64,000 nucleotides of DNA, from the NCBI RefSeq assembly GCF_049803835.1, contig NZ_JBNAGK010000014.1, positions 1 to 64,000 on the forward strand, given 5' to 3'. The notes under the pieces are model-generated. The model did not search any database, was not told where the DNA came from, and was given only the letters and a program-made list of their open reading frames with translations. The translations under genes and the position numbers were made by a program. Positions 34,506-43,893 of this stretch are shown here, one piece after another (within the stretch, counting starts at the first letter, position 1; every line of letters begins with the position of its first letter). The stretch is from Pacificoceanicola sp049803835. GTDB taxonomy: Bacteria > Pseudomonadota > Alphaproteobacteria > Rhodobacterales > Rhodobacteraceae.

Positions 34506-36511
34506 CCACCACCACAGAGGACCCTCTTGCCCCGATCGAGCAGCCGAGGACGGTTGTGCGCGCGATCGCGGTGATCGGTATCGCCCTCTCGCTCTTTCAG
34601 CTTTACACGGCCGGGCTGCAGCCGCTGGGGCTGTTCTTTCAACGGCCCATTCACCTCGGCTTTGTCCTGGTGCTGTGTTTCCTGATCCATCCTGCTTTTG
34701 GACGCCACCGCACACGCGGGGTGGCGGGATGGATCATCGACGGCGCGCTGATCGTGATGAGCATCGGCGCCGGCGCCTGGGTGCCGCTCAACATCGACAC
34801 CATCGCCAACCAGATATTCCCGCGCACCATCGACATCGTCATGGGCGTCGCGACGATCATCGTCGTGCTGGAAGCCGCCCGGCGGGCGGTTGGCCTGGGC
34901 ATGACGCTGATCGGGGTGGTGTTCCTGATCTATGCCTTCGCTGGTAACCGGGGCGGGCTGCCCTTTCTGGCCGACTGGATGCCCGGCATCCTGAACCACC
35001 GCGGCTATTCGCTGGACCGGCTGGCCAGCCAGATGACCCTCGGCGCCGAAGGCATCTTCGGCATTCCGCTGGGGGTCGCGGCGACCTTTGTCTTCATCTT
35101 CGTCCTGTTCGGCGCATTTCTCGAAGTCACGGGGGCGGGCAAGTTCTTCATCGACCTCGCCTATGCCGCCGCCGGCAAACAGCGCGGCGGCCCTGCCAAG
35201 GCGGCCGTGATCGCCAGTGCGGGCATGGGCTCGATTTCCGGATCGGCCATTGCCAATGTGGTGACGACCGGGGCCTTCACCATTCCGCTGATGAAGAAGC
35301 TGGGTTACCGACCCGCGCAGGCCGGCGGGATCGAGGCCGCCGCCTCGACCGGCGGGCAGATCATGCCACCGCTGATGGGGGCCGGTGCCTTTCTGATGAG
35401 CGAATACACCAGCGTTCCGTACGTCGACATCGTCCTGATCTCGATCTTCCCGGCGGTGCTGTACTTCGGCACGGTGTACCTGCTGGTGCACATCGCCGCG
35501 GTCAAGCAGGGCATGACCGGGCTTGCCGCCGAAGACCTGCCCGATACCCGCAAGGTCCTGGCCGAAGGCTGGCACTTCCTGCTGCCGCTCGTAGCGCTGG
35601 TCGCCTTGCTGGTGGCGGGCTATTCGCCGATGCGGGTGGGTTTCTACGCCATCCTGTCCATCATCGCCGCGGCCTCGGCCCGGGCGCTCTGGACGTTCGT
35701 GGCCTCCGGTCCAACGGCATCGGGCTTCGTCGATCTGTGCAAACGCGGCATCGGCCTGACCGTCGAGGCGCTCGACCTCGGGGGGCGCAATGCGGTCGCG
35801 GTGTCCGTGGCCTGCGCGGTAGCGGGCATCATCGTGGGTGTCGTGGGGCTGACAGGCCTCGGGCTGAAATTCTCGGCCATGATGATTGCCTTTTCCGGTG
35901 GCAACATCGTCCTCGCGCTGATCCTTGTTCTGCTGGCCAGCCTCGTTCTGGGTATGGGTCTGCCGGTAACGGCGGCCTATATCGTGCTGATCATCCTCGT
36001 GGGCCCGGCGCTGACCGAGCAATTCGGCATCCCGCTTTTGATCGCGCATCTGGTGGTGTTCTGGTACTCTCAGGACAGCAACGTGACGCCGCCCGTGGCG
36101 CTCGCGGGATTTGCCGGTGCCGCGATTGCCGGGTCGAAGCCGATGGAGACAAGCGTTCAGGCATGGAAATACGCCAAGGGCCTCTACCTGATCCCGCTGT
36201 TCATGGTGTTCAACGAGGAAATCATCGTTGGCGGTCCTTTGCCCCTGGTCCTGTGGGCGGGCGCGGTCGCGATCCTGGGACTGGTGGCCTTTGCGGCCGT
36301 GCTCGAAGGCTTCCTGTTCCGGCCCGTTCCGGTCTGGGTCCGGGTCTTGCTGGTGCCGGGTGTCGTGGCCCTGTTCTGGCCGGATCTGGGGATCGAGGCG
36401 GCAGGCTTTGCCCTGGTCGCCTTGCTGCTGACCATGAACTGGGCGCAGGCGCGGCGGGACAGGGACCTGCCCGGCGGTCCGCCCCGGGCGCAGGCCGCGC
36501 CGGACCTCTGA
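34502..36511 (+). CDS. TRAP transporter fused permease (4TM-12TM)
   Basis: A 669-residue inner-membrane protein that fuses the small DctQ-like and large DctM-like TRAP subunits. The N-terminal four helices run to about residue 160; the DctM part has GSISGSAIANVVTTGAFTIPLMKKLGYRPAQAGGIEAAASTGGQIMPPLMGAGAFLM near residue 240-300 and a second inverted half with LVLGMGLPVTAAYIVLIILVGPAL and YSQDSNVTPPVALAGFAGAAIAG. Transport is driven by an ion gradient, usually sodium. It follows the DUF1850 gene by an ATGA overlap and is 4 nt from the kinase gene. Confidence 0.95.
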   Translation: MTTTTEDPLAPIEQPRTVVRAIAVIGIALSLFQLYTAGLQPLGLFFQRPIHLGFVLVLCFLIHPAFGRHRTRGVAGWIIDGALIVMSIGAGAWVPLNIDTIANQIFPRTIDIVMGVATIIVVLEAARRAVGLGMTLIGVVFLIYAFAGNRGGLPFLADWMPGILNHRGYSLDRLASQMTLGAEGIFGIPLGVAATFVFIFVLFGAFLEVTGAGKFFIDLAYAAAGKQRGGPAKAAVIASAGMGSISGSAIANVVTTGAFTIPLMKKLGYRPAQAGGIEAAASTGGQIMPPLMGAGAFLMSEYTSVPYVDIVLISIFPAVLYFGTVYLLVHIAAVKQGMTGLAAEDLPDTRKVLAEGWHFLLPLVALVALLVAGYSPMRVGFYAILSIIAAASARALWTFVASGPTASGFVDLCKRGIGLTVEALDLGGRNAVAVSVACAVAGIIVGVVGLTGLGLKFSAMMIAFSGGNIVLALILVLLASLVLGMGLPVTAAYIVLIILVGPALTEQFGIPLLIAHLVVFWYSQDSNVTPPVALAGFAGAAIAGSKPMETSVQAWKYAKGLYLIPLFMVFNEEIIVGGPLPLVLWAGAVAILGLVAFAAVLEGFLFRPVPVWVRVLLVPGVVALFWPDLGIEAAGFALVALLLTMNWAQARRDRDLPGGPPRAQAAPDL

Positions 36512-36515
36512 AGCC

Positions 36516-38255
36516 ATGATGCTGGTCCGGCCGCTGAGTCTTGCGGCGCTTGTCGGGGCGCTGGTCTGGGTTTTCGCCCAGAACCTCTCGCTCGGCCTCG
36601 CACGCACCGAACTGGACCAAACCCTGCTTCTGACCGAACGCGCGGTCGAGGCGGAGGTGGAGCGCTTGCGTTCGCTCCCCTCCGTCGCGGCCGAGGACGT
36701 GCGTGTGCGCAACGCGCTGGCCGGGGTCGGCGCGTTGCAGGCCGCCAATATCTACCTGGAGACGGTCGCGGTTCACGTGCAGGCCGGAGACCTGTTTCTG
36801 ATCGACGCGCGCGGTGACACCATCGCGGCGTCGAACTGGAACAGGCCGGGCAGTTTTGTCGGTCAGAACTACGGCTTCCGGCCCTATTTCCAGGAGGCGA
36901 TGGAGCATGGACAGGGCCATTTCTACGGCATTGGCGTGACCACCGGCGTGCCGGGATATTTCCTGGCGAAGCGGATCGACGTCGGTGACGCGCGGGGCGT
37001 GCTGGTGGTCAAGATGGATTTGCGCCCGTTGCAGGCGATCTGGCGCACGGCGGATGCGGATGTCGCCCTGGCCGATGAGAATGGTGTGGTGTTCCTGTCG
37101 GCGCGTCCCGATTGGGAGTACCGTCCGCTGAGACCGCTCCGCCCCGATACACTTGCGGAACTGGCCGTCACACGCGCGTTCGCGGGCGTGGACCTGGCTG
37201 CGGCGGAACCGCTTCTGGCGGAACCGTCGGACCCGGAAGATGCGGCGGGGAACGGCTGGATCGGACGCATCGCCACGATGCCGTCGACGGGCTGGCAAGT
37301 GATTGCCGCCCGTTCCACGTCCGGGCTGCAGTTGCTGTCCCTGGGTGCGGCGGTGCTGGCCATGTTCGCGACGCTTGCCCTCGTCGGAACCTTGAAGGCC
37401 TGGGACCAACGCCGGCAGATTATCGCATTGCGGCTGTCACAATCCGACAAGCTGGAGTCCATGGTCCGTGCCCGCACCGCCGATCTGGCGCGGGAGATCG
37501 AGGCCCGAACCCAGGTGGAGGTCGACCTGCGTGCCACGCAGCAGGCGCTCGTTCACACTGAAAAGATGGCCGCTCTTGGCCGCATGTCCGCTGCGATCGT
37601 GCATGAGATCAGCCAACCCCTCGCCGCGATGGAGGCCACGCTGTCGGCGGCGGAACTGGGCCTGACCAAGGGCGATACCGCCACGGCCACCCGGCTCGAC
37701 AAGGCGCGCGGGCTGATCCGCCGCATGCAGCGCACGACGAAACATCTTAAGAGCTTCGCTCGCAAGGACGTTGCGGAGCGCTCGCTGATCGACCTTGGCG
37801 CACCCGTGGCTTCGGCGCTGGAACTGGTCGCGCCCCGGGCGCGGGACATTGGTGTCGTGCCGGTGTTTCACACACCGGGCGAAAGGATCGAAGTGATGGC
37901 CGGTGTCGTCCGCATCGAACAGGTCGTGGCCAACCTCTTGCTGAACGCTCTCGACGCGGTGGCCGGTTTTCCAGACGCACAGATCACCGTCACGCTTGCG
38001 GCCGGGGACGGCCTGGCCCGGCTTTGCGTGGCGGACACGGGCAAGGGCATTCCCGAAGCCGACCTGCCAACAGTCACCGAGCCGTTCTTTTCGACCAAGG
38101 TCAGCGGGGAGAGCCTCGGTTTGGGCCTCGCGATCTGCAAGGCGATCCTGTCCGATTTTCATGGCACGCTCGACATCGAGTCCGAACCGGGCAGGGGCAC
38201 AGAGGTCACCGTCTCCATTCCCCTCGCCATCGCAACCGGAGCAGAGGCCGCATGA
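36516..38255 (+). CDS. DctB-like sensor histidine kinase
   Basis: Inner-membrane sensor of 579 aa. Helix 1 is at about residues 5-25 and helix 2 at about 270-290, enclosing a periplasmic double-PAS sensor like DctB (NWNRPGSFVGQNYGFRPYFQEAM and YFLAKRIDVGDARGVLVVKMDL). A coiled segment follows, then the phosphoacceptor His363 in IVHEISQPLAAME, N box LLNALDAVAG, and G boxes DTGKGIPEADLPT and SLGLGLAICKAIL. It is encoded directly after the TRAP permease, so it probably senses the TRAP substrate and controls uptake. ATGA overlap with the regulator gene. Confidence 0.92.
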   Translation: MMLVRPLSLAALVGALVWVFAQNLSLGLARTELDQTLLLTERAVEAEVERLRSLPSVAAEDVRVRNALAGVGALQAANIYLETVAVHVQAGDLFLIDARGDTIAASNWNRPGSFVGQNYGFRPYFQEAMEHGQGHFYGIGVTTGVPGYFLAKRIDVGDARGVLVVKMDLRPLQAIWRTADADVALADENGVVFLSARPDWEYRPLRPLRPDTLAELAVTRAFAGVDLAAAEPLLAEPSDPEDAAGNGWIGRIATMPSTGWQVIAARSTSGLQLLSLGAAVLAMFATLALVGTLKAWDQRRQIIALRLSQSDKLESMVRARTADLAREIEARTQVEVDLRATQQALVHTEKMAALGRMSAAIVHEISQPLAAMEATLSAAELGLTKGDTATATRLDKARGLIRRMQRTTKHLKSFARKDVAERSLIDLGAPVASALELVAPRARDIGVVPVFHTPGERIEVMAGVVRIEQVVANLLLNALDAVAGFPDAQITVTLAAGDGLARLCVADTGKGIPEADLPTVTEPFFSTKVSGESLGLGLAICKAILSDFHGTLDIESEPGRGTEVTVSIPLAIATGAEAA

Positions 38256-39583
38256 GCGCACGCATTTTCATTGTCGATGACGATGAGGATCATCTTTCGG
38301 CACTGGCCGACCTGATGGACGCCTCGGGATACACCGTGCAAACCTTCGGCGGGGCTGCGGCTGCCCTTGCGGCGATGACGCAACAGCCGGATCTTGTCAT
38401 CACCGATCTGCGTATGCCGAACATGGACGGAATCGCCTTGCTCAAGGAACTCAGGCTGCAGAAACAGGTCGTACCCGTCGTGCTGCTCACAGGTCACGGC
38501 GATGTCGGCCACGCGGTTGACGCCATTCGGGCGGGCGCTGAGGACTTCCTCGAAAAACCCTACGAGTCCGCGCACCTGCTGGCGGTCATCCGTCGCACGC
38601 TGGAGGCGCAGGCGACGCGCAACGAGGTCGCCCGCCTGCAACAGGTTCTGGCCGAGCGCGCCGACGACAGCATCCTTGGACGGTCGCGTGCGATGCAACG
38701 ATTTCGCAAGCGCATTTCCGTGCTGGCGTCGGTCGATCTGGACGTGCTCATCACCGGCGAGACCGGCACGGGCAAGGAACTGGCCGCCCGCGCCATCCAC
38801 GCCGCAAGCACGCGGTCTGATGGGCCGTTCGTGGCACTCAATTGCGCGGCATTGCCGGAAACCATGGCGGAAACCATTCTGTTCGGCCATGCCGAGGGCG
38901 TTCTTGCGCATGATGCCGCAGGGCGGGTCGGCAAGCTGGAGGCGGCGCAGGGTGGCACGCTGATGCTGGACGAGGTCGAAACGATGCCCGGGGGCATTCA
39001 GGCCAAGCTCTTGCGGGTCTTGCAGGAACGCAGTTTCGAGCGACTGGGCGACACGGTCGCGCGGCCCCTCGACGTGCGGGTGATCGCGACATCGAAAACC
39101 AACCTGCGCGTGCTCGATACGTTCCGGCCGGATTTCTTCTATAGGCTGGCCGGAGCGGAACTGACGACACCAACCCTGCGTGAAGCGGGCGAGGACATCC
39201 CCCTGATCTTTGCCCATTACGCCCAGCTTGCCGCCCGCCGCTATGGCCGGGAGGCGCGGAAACTGCCCTGGGCGCTGGCACAAACTCTGAAACGCCAGGT
39301 CTGGAGCGGCAATGTGCGCGAGTTGAAGACCAGCGCCGAGGCCTATGCGCTGGGGCTGGCGGAGTTCGAAGGCACCGGCGCACCCGCGTCCGCCCCGAAG
39401 ACCCTTGCCGATCGTGTCGCCGAATTCGAAGCGCGTGAAATCTCCGCGGTTCTGGATGCCCATGCAGGCAACACCCTTCGCGCGGCGGAAACCCTCGGGC
39501 TGCCGCGCCGCACGTTAAACGACAAGATGCGACGCTACGCGATTTCTTCCGACGCCGAGCGCAAACCGGACGAAACCGGATAA
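38252..39583 (+). CDS. DctD/NtrC-type response regulator lacking the GAFTGA motif
   Basis: A 443-residue regulator with receiver, AAA+ and Fis domains in order. The receiver has the acidic pocket at Asp9-Asp10, phosphoacceptor Asp52 (ITDLRMPNMDG) and Lys in EDFLEKPY. The AAA+ domain has Walker A GETGTGKE at about 168-175, Walker B GTLMLDEVE and FFYRLAGAEL. Where sigma-54 activators carry ELFGHxxGAFTGA, this protein has ILFGHAEGVLAHDAAG, so the sigma-54 contact loop is gone. A Fis-type helix-turn-helix (NTLRAAETLGLPRRTLNDKMRRY) is at about 405-430. It may act with sigma-70, as reported for Rhodobacter capsulatus NtrC, which also lacks GAFTGA. Confidence 0.92.
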   Translation: MSARIFIVDDDEDHLSALADLMDASGYTVQTFGGAAAALAAMTQQPDLVITDLRMPNMDGIALLKELRLQKQVVPVVLLTGHGDVGHAVDAIRAGAEDFLEKPYESAHLLAVIRRTLEAQATRNEVARLQQVLAERADDSILGRSRAMQRFRKRISVLASVDLDVLITGETGTGKELAARAIHAASTRSDGPFVALNCAALPETMAETILFGHAEGVLAHDAAGRVGKLEAAQGGTLMLDEVETMPGGIQAKLLRVLQERSFERLGDTVARPLDVRVIATSKTNLRVLDTFRPDFFYRLAGAELTTPTLREAGEDIPLIFAHYAQLAARRYGREARKLPWALAQTLKRQVWSGNVRELKTSAEAYALGLAEFEGTGAPASAPKTLADRVAEFEAREISAVLDAHAGNTLRAAETLGLPRRTLNDKMRRYAISSDAERKPDETG

Positions 39584-39805
39584 GGTTGTCGAAACCGTCT
39601 CGTGTCCACGCCATGCCACGCACGGACTTCCTCGATGCCATCGCGAAAGTACAAGGCCGGCCCTTCGTGTTTGACCGTCCGGTTGGAGCGGTTGGCATGG
39701 GCGTAGTGCCGGGGCTTTCCGGGTTGATGTCGCCTGGGTGACGCCAGATTTTTTAGCCCATTCCGAAAGAGTGCCACCGATAACAGCGCCCGACCTTCCG
39801 GTCTG

Positions 39806-42800
39806 TCAGACAAGAACGAAGTCGGCGTCCGTCAACTGGCCGAGGTTCACGTTTTCGATCGTCACGTCGCCCTTGGCGAGGTGGAGGACCACGTCGCTCC
39901 CGACCTGGCTCATCGAGAGGTCCGCGAAGGTCGAAATCCCCGGCGAGGAGATCCGGATCACATCGATTCCGTCCTCGAAGTCCTTCACCGTGTCGTTCCC
40001 GTGAGACCAGTCGAAGACGAAGGTATCGGCATCGCTGCCCCCCCAGAGCACGTCGTCACCCGGCCCGCCGCGCAGTTCGTCGGCCCCGGCACCGCCATCC
40101 AGCGTGTCCGCTCCGTGGAACCCCGCCAGCAGATCCGCGCCGTCGCCGCCGAGAATCGAGTCATTGCCGGTGTTGCCCCAGAGCACATCGTCGCCCGCGC
40201 CGCCGTCCAGCGTATCGTCGCCGCCAAAGCCGCCCAGCGTGTCGTCGCCCGCGTCACCGAAGAGCTGGTCATCGCCGTACCCGCCGCCAACGACATCGTT
40301 GCCCAGATCGCCGTACATCGTGTCGTTGCCGTTTCCGCCGCCGAGGGTATCGTTGCCCCAGCCGCCATAGCCGATGTCGTCGTCGCCGCCGCCCCAGAGC
40401 GCGTCGTCGCCAAGGCCGCCCAACAGCGTATCGCGGCCCGCGCCGCCGCCGAGGGTGTCATGGCCTTCGCCGCCATCGAGGAAGTCCGCCCCGTCATGGC
40501 CGCCGAGCAGATCGTCGCCGGTCCCGCCCAGCAAGGTGTCGTCGCCGGTGTTGCCCCAGAGTTCGTCGTTCCCCGCGTTCCCGGCGAGATAGTCGTCCCC
40601 GGAATAACCGCCGAGCGTGTCGTTCCCGGCGTCTCCGTAGAGGGAATCGTCATCGCCGCCGCCCCAGACTTCGTCATCGCCATCGCCGCCCCGCAGCATG
40701 TCGTCGCCATTGCCGCCGCCGAGCGTGTCATTGCCCGCGCCACCCCATGCGCGGTCGCCACCATTGCCCCCCCAGATCGCATCGTTGCCGAGCCCGCCTG
40801 CCAGCGTGTCGATGCCATCGCCGCCGAGCAGCAGGTCATCGCCTTCTCCGCCGTCGAGGCTGTCATCGTCCGCCTCCCCGCCCAGGGTGTCGTTACCGGC
40901 TCCGCCCAGCAGGGTGTCGTTGAACCGCCCTCCGAAGAGGGAGTCGTTTCCGGCGCCCCCGTCGATGGAGTCGTTTGCGATATCCGCAAGGATGGTGTCG
41001 TCGCCTGCGCCTGCAAGGATCGTATCGTTGCTGGCGTACCGACTGGTTCGGGTGGTGGACACGCCACGCGAATAGGCCGCGAGAAAGTCGTCACCGCCGC
41101 CGAGCTCACCGTAGAATTTTTCGCCGGAGTACCAGATTTCCTCCGATCCGGCGCTGCCGTGAAAGACGGTTCGGAGCTGATTGGCGGTTGTGTCGTAGCT
41201 GGAGCCGAACCGGAAGACTTCGATTCCGGTGAAGGTTCCGGAATAATTGGTTCCGCTGTACGGGCCATATTCTCTCATCGTGCCGGCGGTCACGTCGACT
41301 TCCATGGCATCCACCAGCATGAGCACGTCGCGTCCGGGTCCGCCATCGACGTGGTTCAAGACGGCCACGTTCAGGGTATCGTCACCCGCGCCGCCGTTGA
41401 TCTGTCCGGGGCCGAATTCGAAAGAGTCGTCCATACCGGCTTTGATGTAGTCGTTGCCGTCGCCACCCTCGATCGTCCCGGCACCGTCAATCCAGTCGTC
41501 ACCCGGGCCGCCGTCGATGGTTCCCCATGAATCGAACGCCGTGATGGTGTCATTCCCGGCGCCGCCGGTGATGGTTTGCCACAGCATGATGGTGGTGTAG
41601 GAATTGGCATACTTCAATCCGGCCGTGATCAGGTCATCGCCGTCGCCGCCATGCAAGGCATTGTTGCCGAGGCCGCCGTCCAGCGTATCGTTGCCCGGGC
41701 CGCCATCGAGGATGTCATAGCCCGCACCGCCCAGCAGCAGATCGTTGCCAGCGTCACCGAAGAGCACGTCATTGCCGTCGCCACCCGCGAGATAATCGGG
41801 ATCGTCGCCGCCGGTCAGGCTGTCGTCGTCCGGCCCGCCGATCAGCACGTCGCTTCCCGCACCGCCATCGACGGTATCGTTCCCGGCCAGCCCGTCGATG
41901 ATATCGTCGCCGGGTCCCGCATCCAACGAATCGTCGCCCGTCGTCAGGTTCGTGACGACTGCGTTTTGTGACAGGTCGAAGACCGACCCGATGATCTGAC
42001 CCCCAAGGCTTTGCATGCCGTTGAACGTCACGAGCACGTTGCCATCAGCCATGACATCGAAGTCGGTCTTGGTTGTCAAGGCGGGGCCATAGGTGAGTTC
42101 CACCGGTTCCGACACCGGCACACCCGCGGTATCGAACACCTGTCCGAATATCGTCTTCCCACCATAGTCATGCCAGGCAACGATCAAGGTGCCATTCGGC
42201 AACCGGATCGCAGAGTCGATGACACGATCGTCAAACGCATCCGCGAACATCGTGAATTCCGGCACCAGAACGGTACCATCCGCAGCCAGGATGACGGCCT
42301 TGTAGTCGGATCGCCCGACACCTGCGCTTTCCTCCCAGATCTGAATGACAGAGCCGTCTTCCAGAATCGTGATGAGTTTCATGTCGTAGCCATTCGGGGC
42401 ACTCACCGGGATTGTCATCGCCGTTCGCAGACTGCCGTCGAGATCAAAGGTCGTGACGATCATATTGTCCCCGTCGCGGTACACCGTTGCGAGACTGCCA
42501 TCGTCGAGCTGGACAAAAGGTATCGGCTCGTTGGCGTATCCTCTCGTGACGTTCGCAGTGCTGACCGGGGCAAGCGTCTGCCCTCCGATCATCGTTCCGG
42601 AGGCGTCGAACTGCTGGAAATAGATCGCCGTTCTGTCGCTATCCCAGACGATCAGGTATCCTCCGTCGTCGAGCGGAATGATATCAGGATCGTATTCGAA
42701 CCCTGTCGTCAGCGTGTTGACCTGTGTTTCTGCTCCCGCAGGCAGACCGTTGGCATCGTAGACTTGCTGGTAGATGTTGCCATCGGCGCGAGAACTCCAG

Positions 42801-43084
42801 GTGACCACGAAACCGCCGGTTGGCAGAGCGCCGACGCGAATTTCGTTGGTGAAACCGTTCAACTCGACAACGCCGCCAATCGGGGTTCCGTCCGCGGTGA
42901 AGCGTGCGCCGAGGACCCGGGTATTCTGCACGATGTTGCTGAATTGCGACCCATCCCACGCAACCCAGACCACCATCACGGTGCCGTCGGTCAGAACCGT
43001 GCTCTGAATGGAAAGCGGTTCTCCGAGGTTTGAATAATCGATGTTCCAGGTGCTCGGGGTGGGTAGAAGTCCAGCAGTAGCCAT
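39806..43084 (-). CDS. Large RTX (hemolysin-type calcium-binding repeat) protein, 1092 aa
   Basis: A secreted calcium-binding protein. Residues 1-370 contain several repeats of the type LPTGGFVVTWSSRADGNIYQQVYDANGLP that resemble beta-propeller blades. Two arrays of glycine/aspartate nonapeptides follow, about residues 378-590 and 685-1018, on the pattern GGxGxDxLx. Between them lies a 90-residue non-repeat segment (IEVFRFGSSYDTTANQLRTVF). The last 75 residues (ADTFVFDWSHGNDTVKDFEDGIDVIRI onward, ending ADFVLV) look like a type I secretion signal. There is no N-terminal signal peptide, as expected for type I export, but no ABC/MFP exporter genes lie in the window. No enzymatic domain is seen; surface or adhesion role is inference. 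Confidence 0.9.
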   Translation of the reverse strand: MATAGLLPTPSTWNIDYSNLGEPLSIQSTVLTDGTVMVVWVAWDGSQFSNIVQNTRVLGARFTADGTPIGGVVELNGFTNEIRVGALPTGGFVVTWSSRADGNIYQQVYDANGLPAGAETQVNTLTTGFEYDPDIIPLDDGGYLIVWDSDRTAIYFQQFDASGTMIGGQTLAPVSTANVTRGYANEPIPFVQLDDGSLATVYRDGDNMIVTTFDLDGSLRTAMTIPVSAPNGYDMKLITILEDGSVIQIWEESAGVGRSDYKAVILAADGTVLVPEFTMFADAFDDRVIDSAIRLPNGTLIVAWHDYGGKTIFGQVFDTAGVPVSEPVELTYGPALTTKTDFDVMADGNVLVTFNGMQSLGGQIIGSVFDLSQNAVVTNLTTGDDSLDAGPGDDIIDGLAGNDTVDGGAGSDVLIGGPDDDSLTGGDDPDYLAGGDGNDVLFGDAGNDLLLGGAGYDILDGGPGNDTLDGGLGNNALHGGDGDDLITAGLKYANSYTTIMLWQTITGGAGNDTITAFDSWGTIDGGPGDDWIDGAGTIEGGDGNDYIKAGMDDSFEFGPGQINGGAGDDTLNVAVLNHVDGGPGRDVLMLVDAMEVDVTAGTMREYGPYSGTNYSGTFTGIEVFRFGSSYDTTANQLRTVFHGSAGSEEIWYSGEKFYGELGGGDDFLAAYSRGVSTTRTSRYASNDTILAGAGDDTILADIANDSIDGGAGNDSLFGGRFNDTLLGGAGNDTLGGEADDDSLDGGEGDDLLLGGDGIDTLAGGLGNDAIWGGNGGDRAWGGAGNDTLGGGNGDDMLRGGDGDDEVWGGGDDDSLYGDAGNDTLGGYSGDDYLAGNAGNDELWGNTGDDTLLGGTGDDLLGGHDGADFLDGGEGHDTLGGGAGRDTLLGGLGDDALWGGGDDDIGYGGWGNDTLGGGNGNDTMYGDLGNDVVGGGYGDDQLFGDAGDDTLGGFGGDDTLDGGAGDDVLWGNTGNDSILGGDGADLLAGFHGADTLDGGAGADELRGGPGDDVLWGGSDADTFVFDWSHGNDTVKDFEDGIDVIRISSPGISTFADLSMSQVGSDVVLHLAKGDVTIENVNLGQLTDADFVLV

Positions 43085-43523
43085 AAAGGAAAACTCATTT
43101 TATCAGTGTATTACAACTCCGTCAGACCATAGGCGGCGCCTTGGCACAATCGCTTTCTGACGCGACTTGACGTCAAGCGGCCTCCTGTTGAATCGTGTCG
43201 CCTGCGCAGCCTGTTCCAAAGCCCGTGCTGAAACGTGCTAATCCATGAGATGCCGAAACGGGAGCTGCGTCGTGACCCGCCCCTTCCCGTTACGAGATCG
43301 AGGGCAAGCTGGCGCCATTCCCGTATCGGCTCCAATAGAAAGATTACGGGACGAGGCTTTTGGGGGGTTGGGTGTTTCGTTTGAGAATGCCGCAAATTTC
43401 GTGATCAGCGAGCATGGGAGAATTGTGAAGGAGGTGCAGTTGGCCAACGAGCGCCGAGGCGCTGTTACGCCCGAACCGCATTCCCGGTCCGGAGGCGGAA
43501 AGAACCGGCCGCCAACTGGCAGG
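43085..43523. other. Non-coding region between the RTX gene and the M23 remnant
   Basis: About 440 bp with no credible gene on either strand. It presumably holds the RTX promoter; TGATAAAAT occurs about 15 bp before the RTX start on the minus strand and resembles a -10 region or an A-rich leader. Part may be decayed sequence of the M23 peptidase gene whose 5' part adjoins it, but I see no peptide similarity. Confidence 0.35.
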
Positions 43524-43874
43524 TCAGGGTCGTGAGCGGCCGAGTCGAACCGCGTTGCCGCACTGCTGATCGCCCTCGAATCCTGTGGCAGGGAAAGTGT
43601 CCGGCACGCCACCGCGCACGGCCTCGACGATGCCGCTGGCACTGGTGAGCATGGCGATGCCGGAATTCACGGAATCGTAGACGCCCCAGGCAAAGTCGAT
43701 ACCCCGGTGTCCGTCCCGCGTCGGCAACCCGCAGTTCGGATCCATCCGGTCCGGCCCCGGCTCACGACCGCCATAGGCTTCGATGGTGCAATCCTGCCCG
43801 AGGGTGCAGGCAATGGACAGGTCCAGACATGCGTCCGCCGCGAGAGCTGGTCCCGCGGCGGTGAGGCGTTTCAG
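43524..43874 (-). pseudogene. M23-family metallopeptidase remnant, C-terminally truncated
   Basis: The frame reads from about 43874 (no good start codon; CTG at KRLTAAGPALA, resembling the end of a signal peptide) through ADACLDLSIACTLGQDC, TIEAYGGREPGPDRMDPNCG and RDGHRGIDFAWGVYDSVNSG to a stop at 43524. This matches the N-terminal half of periplasmic M23 peptidases, including the first metal-binding histidine/aspartate pair (GHRGIDFA) and the QCGNAV segment. The following part, which should carry the HxH ligand and the catalytic His, is absent: the sequence diverges after QCGNAVRL. Lack of a start and loss of the active site mark a decayed gene. It begins about 20 bp after the clpA stop. 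Confidence 0.7.
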
Positions 43875-43893
43875 GGCAAAGGAAGACCCGGTT

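Noticed and set aside
39806..42000. The many short direct repeats as a CRISPR or satellite array
   Set aside because: They encode in-frame RTX nonapeptides within one long gene and vary at third positions.
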